DNA of 22,846 nt from an uncultured Gammaproteobacteria bacterium (GCA_946885735.1 CAMPGW010000045.1:1-22846), one strand, 5' to 3'; shown: positions 14,323-22,785, counted from the stretch's first letter. The notes: generated by a model from the sequence alone, not told the origin. Numbers and translations are program-made.

Positions 14323-15342
14323 GTGAACGTGTCGGCGGACGTGCTGCTGCGCGCGGCGATCGGCCTGCTGCCGGTGACGGTGTTCCTGGTCGCGCTGATG
14401 GCGATGGACAGCTACAAGCTGGTGCGCCTGCGCGCGGTGGCGGGGGTGATCGTGCTGGGCGGGCTGACTGCGGTGGCCAGCTACTTCGCCAATGCCGCCT
14501 TCATCGGCGGGCTGGGGCTGGATTTCGGGCTCTACGCGCGCAGCGTTGGCCCGCTGGTCGAAGAGGTGCTGAAGGGGCTGGTGGTGGTGATGCTGCTGCG
14601 CACGCACCGCATCGGCTTCCTGGTGGACGGGGCGATCTTCGGCTTCGCCGTCGGCACCGGCTTCGCGATGGTGGAGAACCTCTATTACCTGCAGGACCTG
14701 GGCCATGCGCACGTGGCGGTGTGGATCGTGCGCGGCTTCGGCACCGCGCTGCTGCACGGCGGCGTGCAGTCCATCTTCGCGGTGATGCTGGTGGCGCTGG
14801 CCGACCGCCGCGGCAGGCTCGATTTCGGCGCACTGCTGCCGGCGCTGGCGGCGGCCTGGCTGATCCACGCCGGCTTCAACCAGTTCGTGCTGCCGCCGAT
14901 CTGGCAGGCGCTGGCGATGCTGGTGCTGTTGCCGCCGCTGATGATGTTCGTTTTCGCCCGCAGCGAGTCCGCGGTCGGCGACTGGCTCGGCACCGGCTTC
15001 GATGCCGACCGCGACCTGCTGGCGCTGCTGGACTCGGGCGGCTTCTCCGAATCGCCGCATGGCCAGTTCCTGCATTCGCTCAAGTCGCGCTTCGCCGGCG
15101 AGGTCGTCGCCGACCTGGTCTGCTACCTGCGCCTGCACGTGGAACTGGCGCTGCGCGCCAAGGGCCTGCTGATGATGCGCGAGGCCGGCATCGAGATCCA
15201 GATCGACGAGCCCACGCGGGCGCGCTTCGAGGAAATGCGCTACCTGGAGCGGACGGTGGGCCCGACCGCGCTGCTGGCGATCAAGCCCCTGCTGCACATG
15301 AGCCGCCGCGACCTCTGGCAGCTCTACATGCTGGGCAAGTAG
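14323..15342 (+). CDS. PrsW-family intramembrane protease
   Basis: 339 residues. The N-terminal two thirds (about 1-215) contain some seven hydrophobic helices with the PrsW signatures VGPLVEEVLKGL (E80, E81, K84), GFAMVEN (E118), LLHGGVQS (H145) and LIHAGFNQF (H182). The C-terminal ~120 residues are soluble and helical, unlike B. subtilis PrsW, which is shorter. PrsW performs site-1 cleavage of the anti-sigma factor RsiW in Bacillus, releasing an ECF sigma factor. The nearby membrane anti-sigma-like protein (9442-10179) is an attractive but unproven substrate. The start is GTG ten bases after the outer-membrane protease gene, so the two are probably co-transcribed. Confidence 0.87.
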   Translation: MNVSADVLLRAAIGLLPVTVFLVALMAMDSYKLVRLRAVAGVIVLGGLTAVASYFANAAFIGGLGLDFGLYARSVGPLVEEVLKGLVVVMLLRTHRIGFLVDGAIFGFAVGTGFAMVENLYYLQDLGHAHVAVWIVRGFGTALLHGGVQSIFAVMLVALADRRGRLDFGALLPALAAAWLIHAGFNQFVLPPIWQALAMLVLLPPLMMFVFARSESAVGDWLGTGFDADRDLLALLDSGGFSESPHGQFLHSLKSRFAGEVVADLVCYLRLHVELALRAKGLLMMREAGIEIQIDEPTRARFEEMRYLERTVGPTALLAIKPLLHMSRRDLWQLYMLGK

Positions 15343-15349
15343 GAGCGGC

Positions 15350-15355
15350 TATACT
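15350..15355 (+). promoter_or_regulatory. Possible -10 element for trpE
   Basis: TATACT stands out in GC-rich sequence in the 43-base gap before trpE, with a predicted start near 15362. No clear -35 is seen, and there is no leader peptide or attenuator between it and the GTG at 15386. Confidence 0.45.
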
Positions 15356-15385
15356 CCGGGGCCGCGTCCCCCACCGGTCCCTTCC

Positions 15386-16864
15386 GTGCTCACCGCCGAC
15401 GAATTCGGGCAGCTCGCCGCCGCCGGACACAACCGCATCCCGGTCGTGCGCGAAGTGCTGTCCGACCTGGACACGCCGCTTTCGGTCTACCTCAAGCTGG
15501 CCGACGGGCCGCACACCTACCTGTTCGAGTCGGTCGAGGGCGGCGAGACCTGGGGTCGCTACTCGATCATCGGGCTGCCGGCGGCGCGCACCTTCACCTT
15601 CCGTGGACCGCGGGTGGAAGAGCGCGTGCATGGCGAGTTGGTGGAGTCGCGCGAGCTGTCCGACCCGCTGGCCGAGGTCGACCGCCTGCGCGCCGCGTAC
15701 TCGGTGCCGCGCATCCCCGGCCTGCCGGCCTTCACCGGCGGGCTGGTGGGCTACTTCGGCTTCGAGTCGATCGGCTACATCGAGCCGCGGCTGGCCCAGG
15801 ACGCCGGCAAGCCCGACCAGCTCGGCACGCCCGACGCCTTCCTGATGCTGTCGGAAGAACTGGCGGTGTTCGACAACCTCAAGGGCCGCCTGTACCTGGT
15901 CGTGCACGCCGACCCGGCGCAACCGCAGGCCTACGCGCGCGCCCTGCGTAGGCTGGACGAGCTGGTGTATCGCCTGCGCCACTCCGGCCGCAGCTATCCG
16001 GACGTGCTCGACCCCTCGCTGCTGGACGAGGCCGACTTCGTCTCCGGCTTCACCCGCGAGGGCTTCGTCGCGGCGGTGGAGGCGGTGAAGGACTACATCC
16101 GCGCCGGCGACGTCTTCCAGGTGGTGCTCAGCCAGCGCATGAGCGTGCCCTTCCGCGCGCGGCCGGTGGACGTGTACCGCGCGCTGCGGGCGCTGAACCC
16201 CTCGCCCTACATGTACTTCCTCGACCTCGACGGCACCCAGGTGGTTGGCAGCTCGCCGGAGATCCTGGTGCGGGTGCAGGACGGCGAGGTGACCGTGCGG
16301 CCCATCGCCGGCACCCGCCCGCGCGGCGCCACGCCCGCCGAGGACGCCGCGCTCGAGGCCGAGCTGCTGGCCGACCCGAAGGAACGCGCCGAGCACCTGA
16401 TGCTGATCGACCTCGGCCGCAACGACGTCGGCCGCGTCGCCGAGCCCGGCAGCGTGACGGTGCCGGACCGCTTCACCATCGAGCGCTACTCGCACGTGAT
16501 GCACATCGTGTCGGAAGTGCGGGGTCGGCTGCGCGACGGTGCATCGTTCTCCGATGTGCTGAAGGCCACGTTTCCCGCGGGCACCGTCAGCGGCGCGCCG
16601 AAGATCCGCGCGCTCGAGGTCATCCGCGAGCTCGAACCAGTCAAGCGCAACATCTATTCCGGCGCGGTCGGCTACATCGGCTGGTGGGGCGACGTGGATA
16701 CCGCCATCGCGATCCGCACCGCCGTCATCCAGGACGGCCGCCTGCACGTGCAGGCCGGCGCCGGCATCGTCTTCGACTCGGACCCGCAGAAAGAGTGGGA
16801 CGAGACCATGAACAAGGGCCGCGCGTTGTTCCGTGCGGTCGCCCAGGCCGCGAGCGGCCTTTGA
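15386..16864 (+). CDS. trpE: Anthranilate synthase component I
   Basis: Converts chorismate to anthranilate using ammonia delivered by TrpG, the first step of tryptophan synthesis. 492 residues. The N-terminal allosteric part contains YLFESVEGGETWGRYSIIG (the LES element of the tryptophan-binding site, about residues 49-67). The catalytic half contains GDVFQVVLSQRMSVPF, PIAGTRPRGATP, LIDLGRNDVGRV, FPAGTVSGAPKIRA and AGAGIVFDSDPQKEW. The start is GTG at 15386; no better start is seen, and a -10-like TATACT lies 30 bases before it. It heads the trp operon, but a SIMPL-domain gene lies between it and trpG. Confidence 0.97.
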   Translation: MLTADEFGQLAAAGHNRIPVVREVLSDLDTPLSVYLKLADGPHTYLFESVEGGETWGRYSIIGLPAARTFTFRGPRVEERVHGELVESRELSDPLAEVDRLRAAYSVPRIPGLPAFTGGLVGYFGFESIGYIEPRLAQDAGKPDQLGTPDAFLMLSEELAVFDNLKGRLYLVVHADPAQPQAYARALRRLDELVYRLRHSGRSYPDVLDPSLLDEADFVSGFTREGFVAAVEAVKDYIRAGDVFQVVLSQRMSVPFRARPVDVYRALRALNPSPYMYFLDLDGTQVVGSSPEILVRVQDGEVTVRPIAGTRPRGATPAEDAALEAELLADPKERAEHLMLIDLGRNDVGRVAEPGSVTVPDRFTIERYSHVMHIVSEVRGRLRDGASFSDVLKATFPAGTVSGAPKIRALEVIRELEPVKRNIYSGAVGYIGWWGDVDTAIAIRTAVIQDGRLHVQAGAGIVFDSDPQKEWDETMNKGRALFRAVAQAASGL

Positions 16865-16878
16865 CTGGAGCAAGTCCC

Positions 16879-17631
16879 ATGCGAAACCTGATCCGTGCGG
16901 CTTCGACCGTCCTTGCGCTGTGCCTTGCGAACGCAGCCCTGGCGCAGACCTTCACGACCCGGCCCTTCCTGTCGGTCCAGGGCCACGCCGAGGTCAAGGT
17001 CAAGCCGGATCTGTTTCCCGTCACGGTCACCGTGAGGGAGACCGGCATGAATGCCGCAAAGATCCAGGAGACTGTCGAGGCGCTCGCCTCGCAGGTCGTT
17101 GCGGCGGCAAAATTCCGCTCGGTGGTCGACGACGACATGGAGGTCGGCAACCTGTCCGTCAGTCCCGAGTCCAAGTGGAACGATGAAAAGGAGACTGAAA
17201 CTTTCCTCGGTAACACCTACGAGCGAGTCATCAAGGTCCGGTTTCGCAACCTCGAGATGCTCAAGCAGTTCATTGCCGACATCCCCGACCAGAGGACAGT
17301 ACGGATCGAAACGGAAGATTTCCAGTACTCGGGAAAGCGCGAGTTGCAACGCAAACTCCGCCGTGACGCCATCAGGGACGCCAAGGCCGTGGCGGAGGAC
17401 ATGGCCGGGGCAGTGGACAAGAAGTTGGTGGAGCTCTTCAATGTGTCCGATCGCGCGCAAAGCACGATCTATTCGAGCCTGGGCTACAGTTCCTTCGGCG
17501 GAGACCCGATGGCTCGGAGCATCGGTACGGTAACCGTAACGGCCGCTCGGCGAACCAGCGATATCGTGCTCAGGGAAGGGGAACTGACCATTTCCGCTGA
17601 TGCTTTCCTCGTGTACATCATCGGAGACTGA
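16879..17631 (+). CDS. Exported SIMPL-domain (DUF541) protein
   Basis: 250 residues. The signal peptide [22 protein letters not shown] is followed by the mature start QTF, so the protein is periplasmic. The mature part has the SIMPL/DUF541 pattern: [22 protein letters not shown] (in two halves, about 32-53), a helix around [36 protein letters not shown], a second helical part [16 protein letters not shown], and a C-terminal strand TVTVTAARR. Some family members help oxidative stress tolerance or folding at the envelope; no reaction is known. It sits 14 bases after trpE and eight before trpG, has no link to tryptophan synthesis, and its codons are less GC-rich than its neighbours', which suggests later insertion. 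Confidence 0.87.
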   Translation: MRNLIRAASTVLALCLANAALAQTFTTRPFLSVQGHAEVKVKPDLFPVTVTVRETGMNAAKIQETVEALASQVVAAAKFRSVVDDDMEVGNLSVSPESKWNDEKETETFLGNTYERVIKVRFRNLEMLKQFIADIPDQRTVRIETEDFQYSGKRELQRKLRRDAIRDAKAVAEDMAGAVDKKLVELFNVSDRAQSTIYSSLGYSSFGGDPMARSIGTVTVTAARRTSDIVLREGELTISADAFLVYIIGD

Positions 17632-17639
17632 AGCAGACC

Positions 17640-18218
17640 ATGCTGCTGATGATCGACAACTACGACAGCTTCACCTACAACCTCGTGCAGTACTTCGGCG
17701 AGTTGGGGCAGGAGGTGAAGGTCGTGCGCAACGACGCGCTGGACGTGGCGGGCATTGCCGCGCTGGCGCCGGCGCGCATCGTCATCTCGCCGGGTCCCTG
17801 CACGCCGGACCAGGCGGGCGTGTCGCTGGCGGTGTTGTCGGGATTGTCGGGTCGGGTGCCGATCCTGGGGGTGTGCCTGGGCCACCAGAGCCTGGGCCAG
17901 GCCTTCGGCGGCAAGGTCATCCGCGCCAAGCAGATCATGCATGGCAAGACCTCGCCCATCCACCACACCGGCAAGGGTGTGTTCGCCGGCCTGCCGACGC
18001 CTTTCGAGGCCACGCGCTACCACTCGCTGGTGGTGGAGCGTGAGTCCCTGCCGGACACGCTCGAGATCACCGCCTGGACCGAAGGTCCCGACGGCGGGTT
18101 CGACGAGATCATGGGCCTGCGCCACAAGACCCTGCCGGTCGAGGGCGTGCAGTTCCACCCCGAATCCATCCTGACCGAGCACGGCCACGCCATGCTGCGC
18201 AACTTCCTGGAGGGCTGA
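17640..18218 (+). CDS. trpG: Anthranilate synthase component II (glutamine amidotransferase)
   Basis: Hydrolyses glutamine and channels ammonia to TrpE. 192 residues, a class I amidotransferase of normal length. It shows [15 protein letters not shown] (N terminus), [12 protein letters not shown] (oxyanion strand region), the nucleophile GVCLGHQ (C79) and the His-Glu pair in [13 protein letters not shown]. It is not fused to trpD as in E. coli. The stop overlaps the trpD start (TGATG), so the two are translationally coupled. A paralogue role in p-aminobenzoate synthesis (PabA) is possible because such subunits can be shared. Confidence 0.96.
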   Translation: MLLMIDNYDSFTYNLVQYFGELGQEVKVVRNDALDVAGIAALAPARIVISPGPCTPDQAGVSLAVLSGLSGRVPILGVCLGHQSLGQAFGGKVIRAKQIMHGKTSPIHHTGKGVFAGLPTPFEATRYHSLVVERESLPDTLEITAWTEGPDGGFDEIMGLRHKTLPVEGVQFHPESILTEHGHAMLRNFLEG

Positions 18219-19264
18219 TGGACTTCACGCCGCACGAGGCCCTGCAGCGCGTCATCGTCCATCGCGAGATCTTCTTCGACGAGATGGTCGAGCTGATGCG
18301 CCAGGTCATGCGCGGCGAGGTCTCGCCGCCGATGCTGGCCGCGTTGCTGATCGGCCTGCGGGTGAAGAAGGAAACCATCGGCGAGATCGCCGCCGCCGCC
18401 CAGGTGATGCGTGAATTCGCCGCCCGCGTCGAGGTGGACGACCCCAGCCACCTGGTGGACATCGTCGGCACCGGCGGCGATGGCGCCCACGCCTTCAACA
18501 TTTCCACCGCCGCGATGTTCGTCTGCGCCGCGGCCGGCGCCAAGGTCGCCAAGCACGGCAACCGCAGCGTGTCGTCCAAGTCCGGCAGCGCCGACGTGCT
18601 CGAGGCCCTCGGCGCGGTGATCGAACTGACGCCGGCGCAGGTCTCGCGCTGCCTGGCCGAGACCGGCTTCGGCTTCATGTACGCCCCCGTCCACCACCCG
18701 GCGATGCGCCACGTCGCGCCGGTGCGCCGCGAGCTCGGCGTGCGCACCATTTTCAATATCCTCGGCCCGCTGACCAACCCCGCCGGCGCGCCGAATATCC
18801 TGATGGGCGTCTTCCACGCCGACCTGGTCGGCATCCAGGCCCGCGTGTTGCAGCGGCTCGGCGCGCAGCGCGCGCTGGTCGTGCACGGCCGCGACGGCCT
18901 GGACGAGATCACGCTGGCCGGCGGCACGCTGGTGGGCGAACTGCGCGATGGCGTCATCGAGGAATACGAGCTGCTGCCGGGCGAATTCGGGCTGCCGATG
19001 TGCGACCTGAAGGCGATACGCGTGGAGAGTCCGGAGCAGTCGCGGCGCATGCTGGTCGGCGTGCTGGAAAACGAAGCGGGTCCCGCCCTCGACATCGTCC
19101 TGCTCAACGCCGGGGCGGCGCTGTACGCCGCAGGCGTGGCTGCCTCGATCGCCGAAGGCGTCGAGCGCGCACGGATCGCGGTGGGCAGCGGTGCGGCGCG
19201 CGCCAGGCTCGACGAGTACGTGGCCGCGACGCGCGCGCTGGCGGCAACGGCGGTGGCGCCATGA
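18218..19264 (+). CDS. trpD: Anthranilate phosphoribosyltransferase
   Basis: Transfers the phosphoribosyl group of PRPP to anthranilate, the second committed step of tryptophan synthesis. 348 residues, the standard family length. Key motifs are [17 protein letters not shown] (PRPP loop, about residues 82-98), [21 protein letters not shown] (anthranilate/PRPP site), [23 protein letters not shown], and [15 protein letters not shown]. The N-terminal helices match the dimerisation part of the family. It is coupled to trpG upstream and to the ABM-domain gene downstream by overlapping start/stop codons. Confidence 0.97.
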   Translation: MDFTPHEALQRVIVHREIFFDEMVELMRQVMRGEVSPPMLAALLIGLRVKKETIGEIAAAAQVMREFAARVEVDDPSHLVDIVGTGGDGAHAFNISTAAMFVCAAAGAKVAKHGNRSVSSKSGSADVLEALGAVIELTPAQVSRCLAETGFGFMYAPVHHPAMRHVAPVRRELGVRTIFNILGPLTNPAGAPNILMGVFHADLVGIQARVLQRLGAQRALVVHGRDGLDEITLAGGTLVGELRDGVIEEYELLPGEFGLPMCDLKAIRVESPEQSRRMLVGVLENEAGPALDIVLLNAGAALYAAGVAASIAEGVERARIAVGSGAARARLDEYVAATRALAATAVAP

Positions 19265-19623
19265 GCGACGCCCCCGGCTTCGCCACGTTGCCCGAGCCGC
19301 CGTACTACGCGGTGATCTTCAGTTCGCAGCGCATCGGCCCCGACGACGGCTACGGCAGCATGGCCGATCGCATGGTCGAACTGGCCGCGACCCAGCCCGG
19401 CTACCTCGGCATCGAGAGCACGCGCGGCGCCGATGGCTTCGGCATCACCGTCAGCTACTGGCGCAGCGAGGCCGACATCGCCGCGTGGAAGCGCCAGGCC
19501 GAACACCGCGCCGCCCGCGAACAGGGCCGCACGCGCTGGTACGGCCACTTCGAGATGCGCGTCGCCCGGGTCGAGCGCGCCTATGGCGGCCCGCGCCGCG
19601 ATGGCGGCGAGGACGAGGCATGA
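19261..19623 (+). CDS. ABM-domain (antibiotic biosynthesis monooxygenase-like) protein
   Basis: 120 residues forming a single ferredoxin-like ABM domain: a first strand [10 protein letters not shown], a helix [22 protein letters not shown] (in two halves), [21 protein letters not shown], then [20 protein letters not shown] final strands. ABM proteins include small cofactor-free oxygenases and haem-degrading enzymes, but many housekeeping members have no known activity. No metal or cofactor site is evident. It overlaps trpD and trpC by ATGA on both sides, so it is fully embedded in the trp operon. A link to tryptophan or indole metabolism is conceivable but only contextual. Confidence 0.87.
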   Translation: MSDAPGFATLPEPPYYAVIFSSQRIGPDDGYGSMADRMVELAATQPGYLGIESTRGADGFGITVSYWRSEADIAAWKRQAEHRAAREQGRTRWYGHFEMRVARVERAYGGPRRDGGEDEA

Positions 19624-20408
19624 GCGACATCCTGGCGACGATCCTCGCGCGCAAGGCCGAGGAAGTGCGCGAGCGCAGCGCGGCGCTGCCCCTGCGCGAG
19701 CTGGCCGCGCGCTGCGAGGGCCTGCCGCCGACCCGCGGTTTCGCCGACGCGGTACAGGCGAAGATCAGCGCCGGCCAGGCCGCGGTCATCGCCGAGGTCA
19801 AGAAGGCCAGCCCGAGCAAGGGCCTGATCCGTCCCGATTTCGACCCGGCGCAGATCGCCCGCAGCTACGAACGCGGCGGTGCGGCCTGCCTGTCGGTGCT
19901 CACCGACGTGGATTTCTTCCAGGGCCACGACGAGTATCTGCGGCAGGCGCGCGCGGCCTGCGCGTTGCCGGTGCTGCGCAAGGACTTCGTGGTGGACGCC
20001 TGGCAGGTCTACGAGGCGCGCGCGCTCGGCGCCGACTGCATCCTGCTGATCGTCGCCGCGCTCGGCGACGCTGCGCTGGCTGAGCTGTCGAACCTGGCGA
20101 TGGACCTGGGCATGGACGTGCTGGTCGAGGTCCACGACCTCGACGAGCTCGAGCGCGCGCTGCAGGTAGCCGCGCCGCTGGTGGGCGTGAACAACCGCAA
20201 CCTGCGCAGCTTCGAGGTCAGCCTCGATACGACGCTCGAGCTGCGCGCGGCGGTCCCGCCCGACCGCATCCTGGTCACCGAGAGCGGCATCGCCACCCGC
20301 GAGGACGTCGCCCGCATGCGCGCGGCCGGCGTGGACGCCTTCCTGGTGGGCGAGAGCTTCATGCGCGCGCCCGAGCCGGGCGAGGAACTGCGCCGACTCT
20401 TTGACTGA
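19620..20408 (+). CDS. trpC: Indole-3-glycerol-phosphate synthase
   Basis: Closes the indole ring from carboxyphenylaminodeoxyribulose phosphate in tryptophan synthesis. 262 residues, a stand-alone enzyme not fused to trpF. Motifs are [13 protein letters not shown] (N-terminal helix), [21 protein letters not shown] (catalytic Lys region), [65 protein letters not shown] and [14 protein letters not shown]. It is the last gene of the operon and ends six bases from the convergent GNAT gene, with no terminator between. Confidence 0.97.
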   Translation: MSDILATILARKAEEVRERSAALPLRELAARCEGLPPTRGFADAVQAKISAGQAAVIAEVKKASPSKGLIRPDFDPAQIARSYERGGAACLSVLTDVDFFQGHDEYLRQARAACALPVLRKDFVVDAWQVYEARALGADCILLIVAALGDAALAELSNLAMDLGMDVLVEVHDLDELERALQVAAPLVGVNNRNLRSFEVSLDTTLELRAAVPPDRILVTESGIATREDVARMRAAGVDAFLVGESFMRAPEPGEELRRLFD

Positions 20409-20414
20409 GGCGGC

Positions 20415-20873
20415 TCAGGCGTCGCCGAGGTGCTTGACGAAGCGCACCGCGCCCTCGCCGTAGCCGCAGGCGCGGTAGAAGGCGTGGGCGTCCTCGCGAT
20501 GCGCGGCCGAGGTCAGTTCGATGCGCACGGCGCCGGCGGCGCGGGCCAGCGACTCGGCCTCGCGCAACAGCAGCCGGCCGATGCCGCGGCGCTGCGCGAA
20601 TTCCGCCACCGACAGCGCGGTGATCCGGCAGGTGAGGGCGCCCAGCGGCAGGTAATAGCTGACGTCGCAGCACACCAGCCCGGCCAGCTGGCCGTCCTGC
20701 TCGGCGACCAGCAGGGTCTGGTTGATGTCGTCGCGCAGGTCGAGCACGCGCTGCGCGGCTTCCTCGGCGGGGCAGGGGTAGCCCAGCACCCCGAGCAGCA
20801 GCGAAAGTCCGACGCCGTCCTCGGCGCGGGCGGGCCGCACCTGGGCGACCTCGCTCCCGGTCCGGCGGCCCAT
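20415..20873 (-). CDS. GNAT-family N-acetyltransferase
   Basis: 152 residues, a single GNAT fold. VRPARAEDGVGLSLLLGVLG forms the first strand and helix. The acetyl-CoA motif A is ITALSVAEFAQRRGIGRLLL (about residues 80-99, Q/RxxGxG/A as QRRGIG). The C-terminal RIELTSAAHREDAHAFYRACGY and VRFVKHL match motif B. The substrate is unknown; it could acetylate a small molecule or a protein. The ATG at 20873 lies two bases after the clp stop, so it is probably transcribed with clp. Confidence 0.9.
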   Translation of the reverse strand: MGRRTGSEVAQVRPARAEDGVGLSLLLGVLGYPCPAEEAAQRVLDLRDDINQTLLVAEQDGQLAGLVCCDVSYYLPLGALTCRITALSVAEFAQRRGIGRLLLREAESLARAAGAVRIELTSAAHREDAHAFYRACGYGEGAVRFVKHLGDA

Positions 20874-20875
20874 GC

Positions 20876-21571
20876 TCAGCGCGTGCCGAACACGACCACG
20901 GTCTTGCCGCGGGCGTGCAGCTTGCCGTCGATCTGCAATTGCTTGAGCACGCGGCCCGCCATCTCGCGGCTGCAGCCCACGATTCGCGCCAGTTCCTGGC
21001 GGGAAACGCGGATCTGCATGCCCTGCGGGTGGCTGAGCGCATCCGGCTCGGTGCACAGGTCGTTGAGCGTGCGCACGATGCGGCCGGTGACGTCGAGGAA
21101 GGCCAGGCGCGAGGCCTTGCGCGAGGTGTCCAGCAGGCGCTTGGAGAGCTGCGCGCCGATCGCGTAGAGGATCTTCGGGCACTCGTTGGCCAGCGAGGTG
21201 GCGAACAACTGGTGCAGGCGCTCGTAGCTCAGCTCGGCCAGCTCGCAGGGCGTGCGGGTGCGCAGCAGGACCTGGCGGATGTTGGCGTTGATGAACAGGC
21301 CCATCTCGCCGACGAACTCCCCGGCGTTGACGTAGCCCAGCACCAGCTCGCGGCCGTCGCCCTCCACGCTGATGATCGACAGCGAGCCGCTGACCACGTA
21401 GTACAGGGTGTTGGCGGTGTCGCCGGGCCGGAAGATGTCGCTGCGCGCCGGGTGCCGGCGCCGGTGGCACTGGTCGAGGAAATGGCTGAGGGACGCGTCG
21501 TCCAGGGCCAGCGGACTGGTGACCGGACGCAGGTTGCTGAATTCGCTCAGGGAGGTTCGCTGTGGGGCCAT
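20876..21571 (-). CDS. clp: CRP-like transcription factor Clp
   Basis: 231 residues from the ATG at 21571; a GTG at 21601 would add ten. The length with ATG matches Xanthomonas Clp (about 230). The cyclic-nucleotide fold spans about 20-145 (LYYVVSGSLSIISV, GEFVGEMGLFI), then a long helix and a winged HTH VSRQELARIVGCSREMAGRV, whose Arg-Glu...Arg set equals the CRP residues that read TGTGA. In the ligand pocket the CRP Arg82-Ser83 pair is Arg-Gln here, as in Clp-type proteins, which in Xanthomonas respond to cyclic di-GMP rather than cAMP. A perfect CRP-type operator lies at 21613-21628, suggesting autoregulation. It controls virulence and extracellular enzymes in relatives. Confidence 0.93.
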   Translation of the reverse strand: MAPQRTSLSEFSNLRPVTSPLALDDASLSHFLDQCHRRRHPARSDIFRPGDTANTLYYVVSGSLSIISVEGDGRELVLGYVNAGEFVGEMGLFINANIRQVLLRTRTPCELAELSYERLHQLFATSLANECPKILYAIGAQLSKRLLDTSRKASRLAFLDVTGRIVRTLNDLCTEPDALSHPQGMQIRVSRQELARIVGCSREMAGRVLKQLQIDGKLHARGKTVVVFGTR

Positions 21572-21603
21572 GGTCCTCTCGTCCGCCGTTGCCGTGTTCA
21601 CAC

Positions 21604-21609
21604 ACTTTA
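21604..21609 (-). promoter_or_regulatory. Possible -10 element for clp
   Basis: TAAAGT on the minus strand predicts a start near 21597, which would exclude the GTG at 21601 and favour the ATG at 21571 (preceded by GAGAGG). The Clp operator would then cover the promoter spacer, fitting autorepression. Confidence 0.35.
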
Positions 21610-21612
21610 GGC

Positions 21613-21628
21613 TGTGATGTGGCTCACA
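21613..21628. promoter_or_regulatory. Perfect Clp/CRP operator
   Basis: TGTGATGTGGCTCACA is a perfect TGTGA-N6-TCACA palindrome in the clp/speD divergent region. It lies 42 bases before the clp ATG and about 89 bases before the predicted speD transcription start. Confidence 0.88.
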
Positions 21629-21661
21629 TCAATCACCCCTGAATCCGGGGCCACCACCCGG

Positions 21662-21680
21662 CGGGGGCAAATTTCCCCCG
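21662..21680. repeat. Short inverted repeat before speD
   Basis: CGGGGG (21662-21667) faces CCCCCG (21675-21680) across the A/T-containing centre CAAATTT. It lies just upstream of the predicted speD -10. It could be a regulator site or a composition effect. Confidence 0.4.
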
Positions 21681-21696
21681 GGGGGCCGGTTTGGCC

Positions 21697-21702
21697 GATA
21701 AT
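21697..21702 (+). promoter_or_regulatory. Possible -10 element for speD
   Basis: GATAAT is the only A/T-rich hexamer near the speD start and predicts a start near 21709 and a leader of about 26 bases. The -35 region is poor, which would suit activator dependence. Confidence 0.5.
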
Positions 21703-21734
21703 GCGCCCCCGTTCCGCCTTACCGGATTCCTGCC

Positions 21735-22529
21735 GTGGTCAAGCCTCTCCCGCGCCTGCGGCTCCAGGGTTTCAACAACCTCACCAAGGCCCTGAGCTTC
21801 AACATCTACGACATGTGCTACGCCGTGTCGGAAGAGCAGCGCAAGCGCTACATCGAGTACATCGACGAGGAATACAACGCCGAGCGCCTCACCCAGATCC
21901 TGACCGAGGTCGCGCACATCATCGGCGCCAACATCCTGAACGTGGCCCGACAGGACTACGACCCCCAGGGCGCGTCGGTGACGATCCTGATCTCCGAGGA
22001 GCCGGTGATCGACAAGGCGGCCGCCGGCAAGGGCCTGATCTCCGACGCCGTGGTGGCGCACCTGGACAAGTCGCACATCACCGTGCACACCTATCCGGAA
22101 ACGCACCCGCACAATGGCATCGCGACCTTCCGCGCCGACATCGACGTCGCCACCTGCGGCGTGATCTCGCCGCTGAAGGCCCTGAACTACCTGATCGAGA
22201 GCTTCGAGTCCGACATCGTGGTGATGGACTACCGCGTGCGCGGCTTCACCCGCGACATCAAGGGCAAGAAGCACTACATCGACCACAAGATCAACTCGAT
22301 CCAGGACTACCTGTCCAAGCAGATCAAGCAGCGCTACGAGATGCTCGACGTCAACGTGTACCAGGAAAACCTGTTCCACACGAAGATGCACCTGAAGGAA
22401 TTCGATCTCGATACGTACCTGTTCGAGGAGAAGGCGAAGAACCTTTCCTTCAAGGATCGCCAGCGCATCGAAATGCAACTCCGGCGCGAGATCGAGGAGC
22501 TTTTCCACGCGCGGAATCTGGTGGACTGA
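21735..22529 (+). CDS. speD: S-adenosylmethionine decarboxylase proenzyme
   Basis: Makes decarboxylated SAM, the aminopropyl donor for spermidine synthesis. 264 residues, matching the E. coli-type (class 1A) SpeD in length. It begins with [19 protein letters not shown], the family N terminus. The self-cleavage site [13 protein letters not shown] has Ser113 as the residue that becomes the pyruvoyl group. The acidic/Cys region [19 protein letters not shown] carries the catalytic Cys. The start is GTG at 21735; an ATG is not available near it. It is divergent from clp, sharing an intergenic region with a Clp operator. Confidence 0.96.
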   Translation: MVKPLPRLRLQGFNNLTKALSFNIYDMCYAVSEEQRKRYIEYIDEEYNAERLTQILTEVAHIIGANILNVARQDYDPQGASVTILISEEPVIDKAAAGKGLISDAVVAHLDKSHITVHTYPETHPHNGIATFRADIDVATCGVISPLKALNYLIESFESDIVVMDYRVRGFTRDIKGKKHYIDHKINSIQDYLSKQIKQRYEMLDVNVYQENLFHTKMHLKEFDLDTYLFEEKAKNLSFKDRQRIEMQLRREIEELFHARNLVD

Positions 22530-22754
22530 GCCTTTGGTTGGGTATCCGGGCGGTGCGGTGCGCCGGTGCGGACTGGGCTTTCCCCGGTCGCGAGCTCGGA
22601 AGCGCCGTCCATGGCCACCGAGTCGCGAGCGGGCGGCCATCCATGGCCGCCCTCCGGTGAAAGCCCAGCCCTCCCCGTCACACCGCACCGCGCGAGACCT
22701 TCGCAGGCTCGGTCCCGGTGTCCGCAGGAGCTAGCTCCTCGTTCTTGCTTTTGA
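22530..22754. other. Intergenic region after speD
   Basis: No gene is supported in 22530-22846. The region holds a ~140-bp inverted-repeat element (22551-22690), a 12-base palindrome GGAGCTAGCTCC (22727-22738) and a terminator (22760-22785). The last 60 bases show nothing recognisable. Confidence 0.7.
22551..22690. repeat. MITE/REP-like inverted-repeat element
   Basis: The outer arms CGGTGCGGTG (22551-22560) and CTGGGCTTTC (22573-22582) recur in inverted order as GAAAGCCCAG and CACCGCACCG on the right side, with equal 12-base spacers. Inside is a perfect hairpin, GGGCGGCCAT (22631-22640) with ATGGCCGCCC (22643-22652). It has no coding capacity and no obvious target duplication. It looks like a dispersed palindromic element. 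Confidence 0.65.
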
Positions 22755-22759
22755 AATGG

Positions 22760-22785
22760 AAAAAGCCCGCTTCGGCGGGCTTTTT
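22760..22785. terminator. Bidirectional intrinsic terminator with UUCG loop
   Basis: AAAAAGCCCGC, loop TTCG, GCGGGCTTTTT: an 11-pair stem with A-tract and T-tract, able to end transcription from both sides. It terminates speD about 230 bases after its stop. Confidence 0.93.

Noticed and set aside
15343..15385. Tryptophan attenuator or leader peptide before trpE
   Set aside because: The gap is only 43 bases, with no Trp-codon leader and no terminator-like stem.
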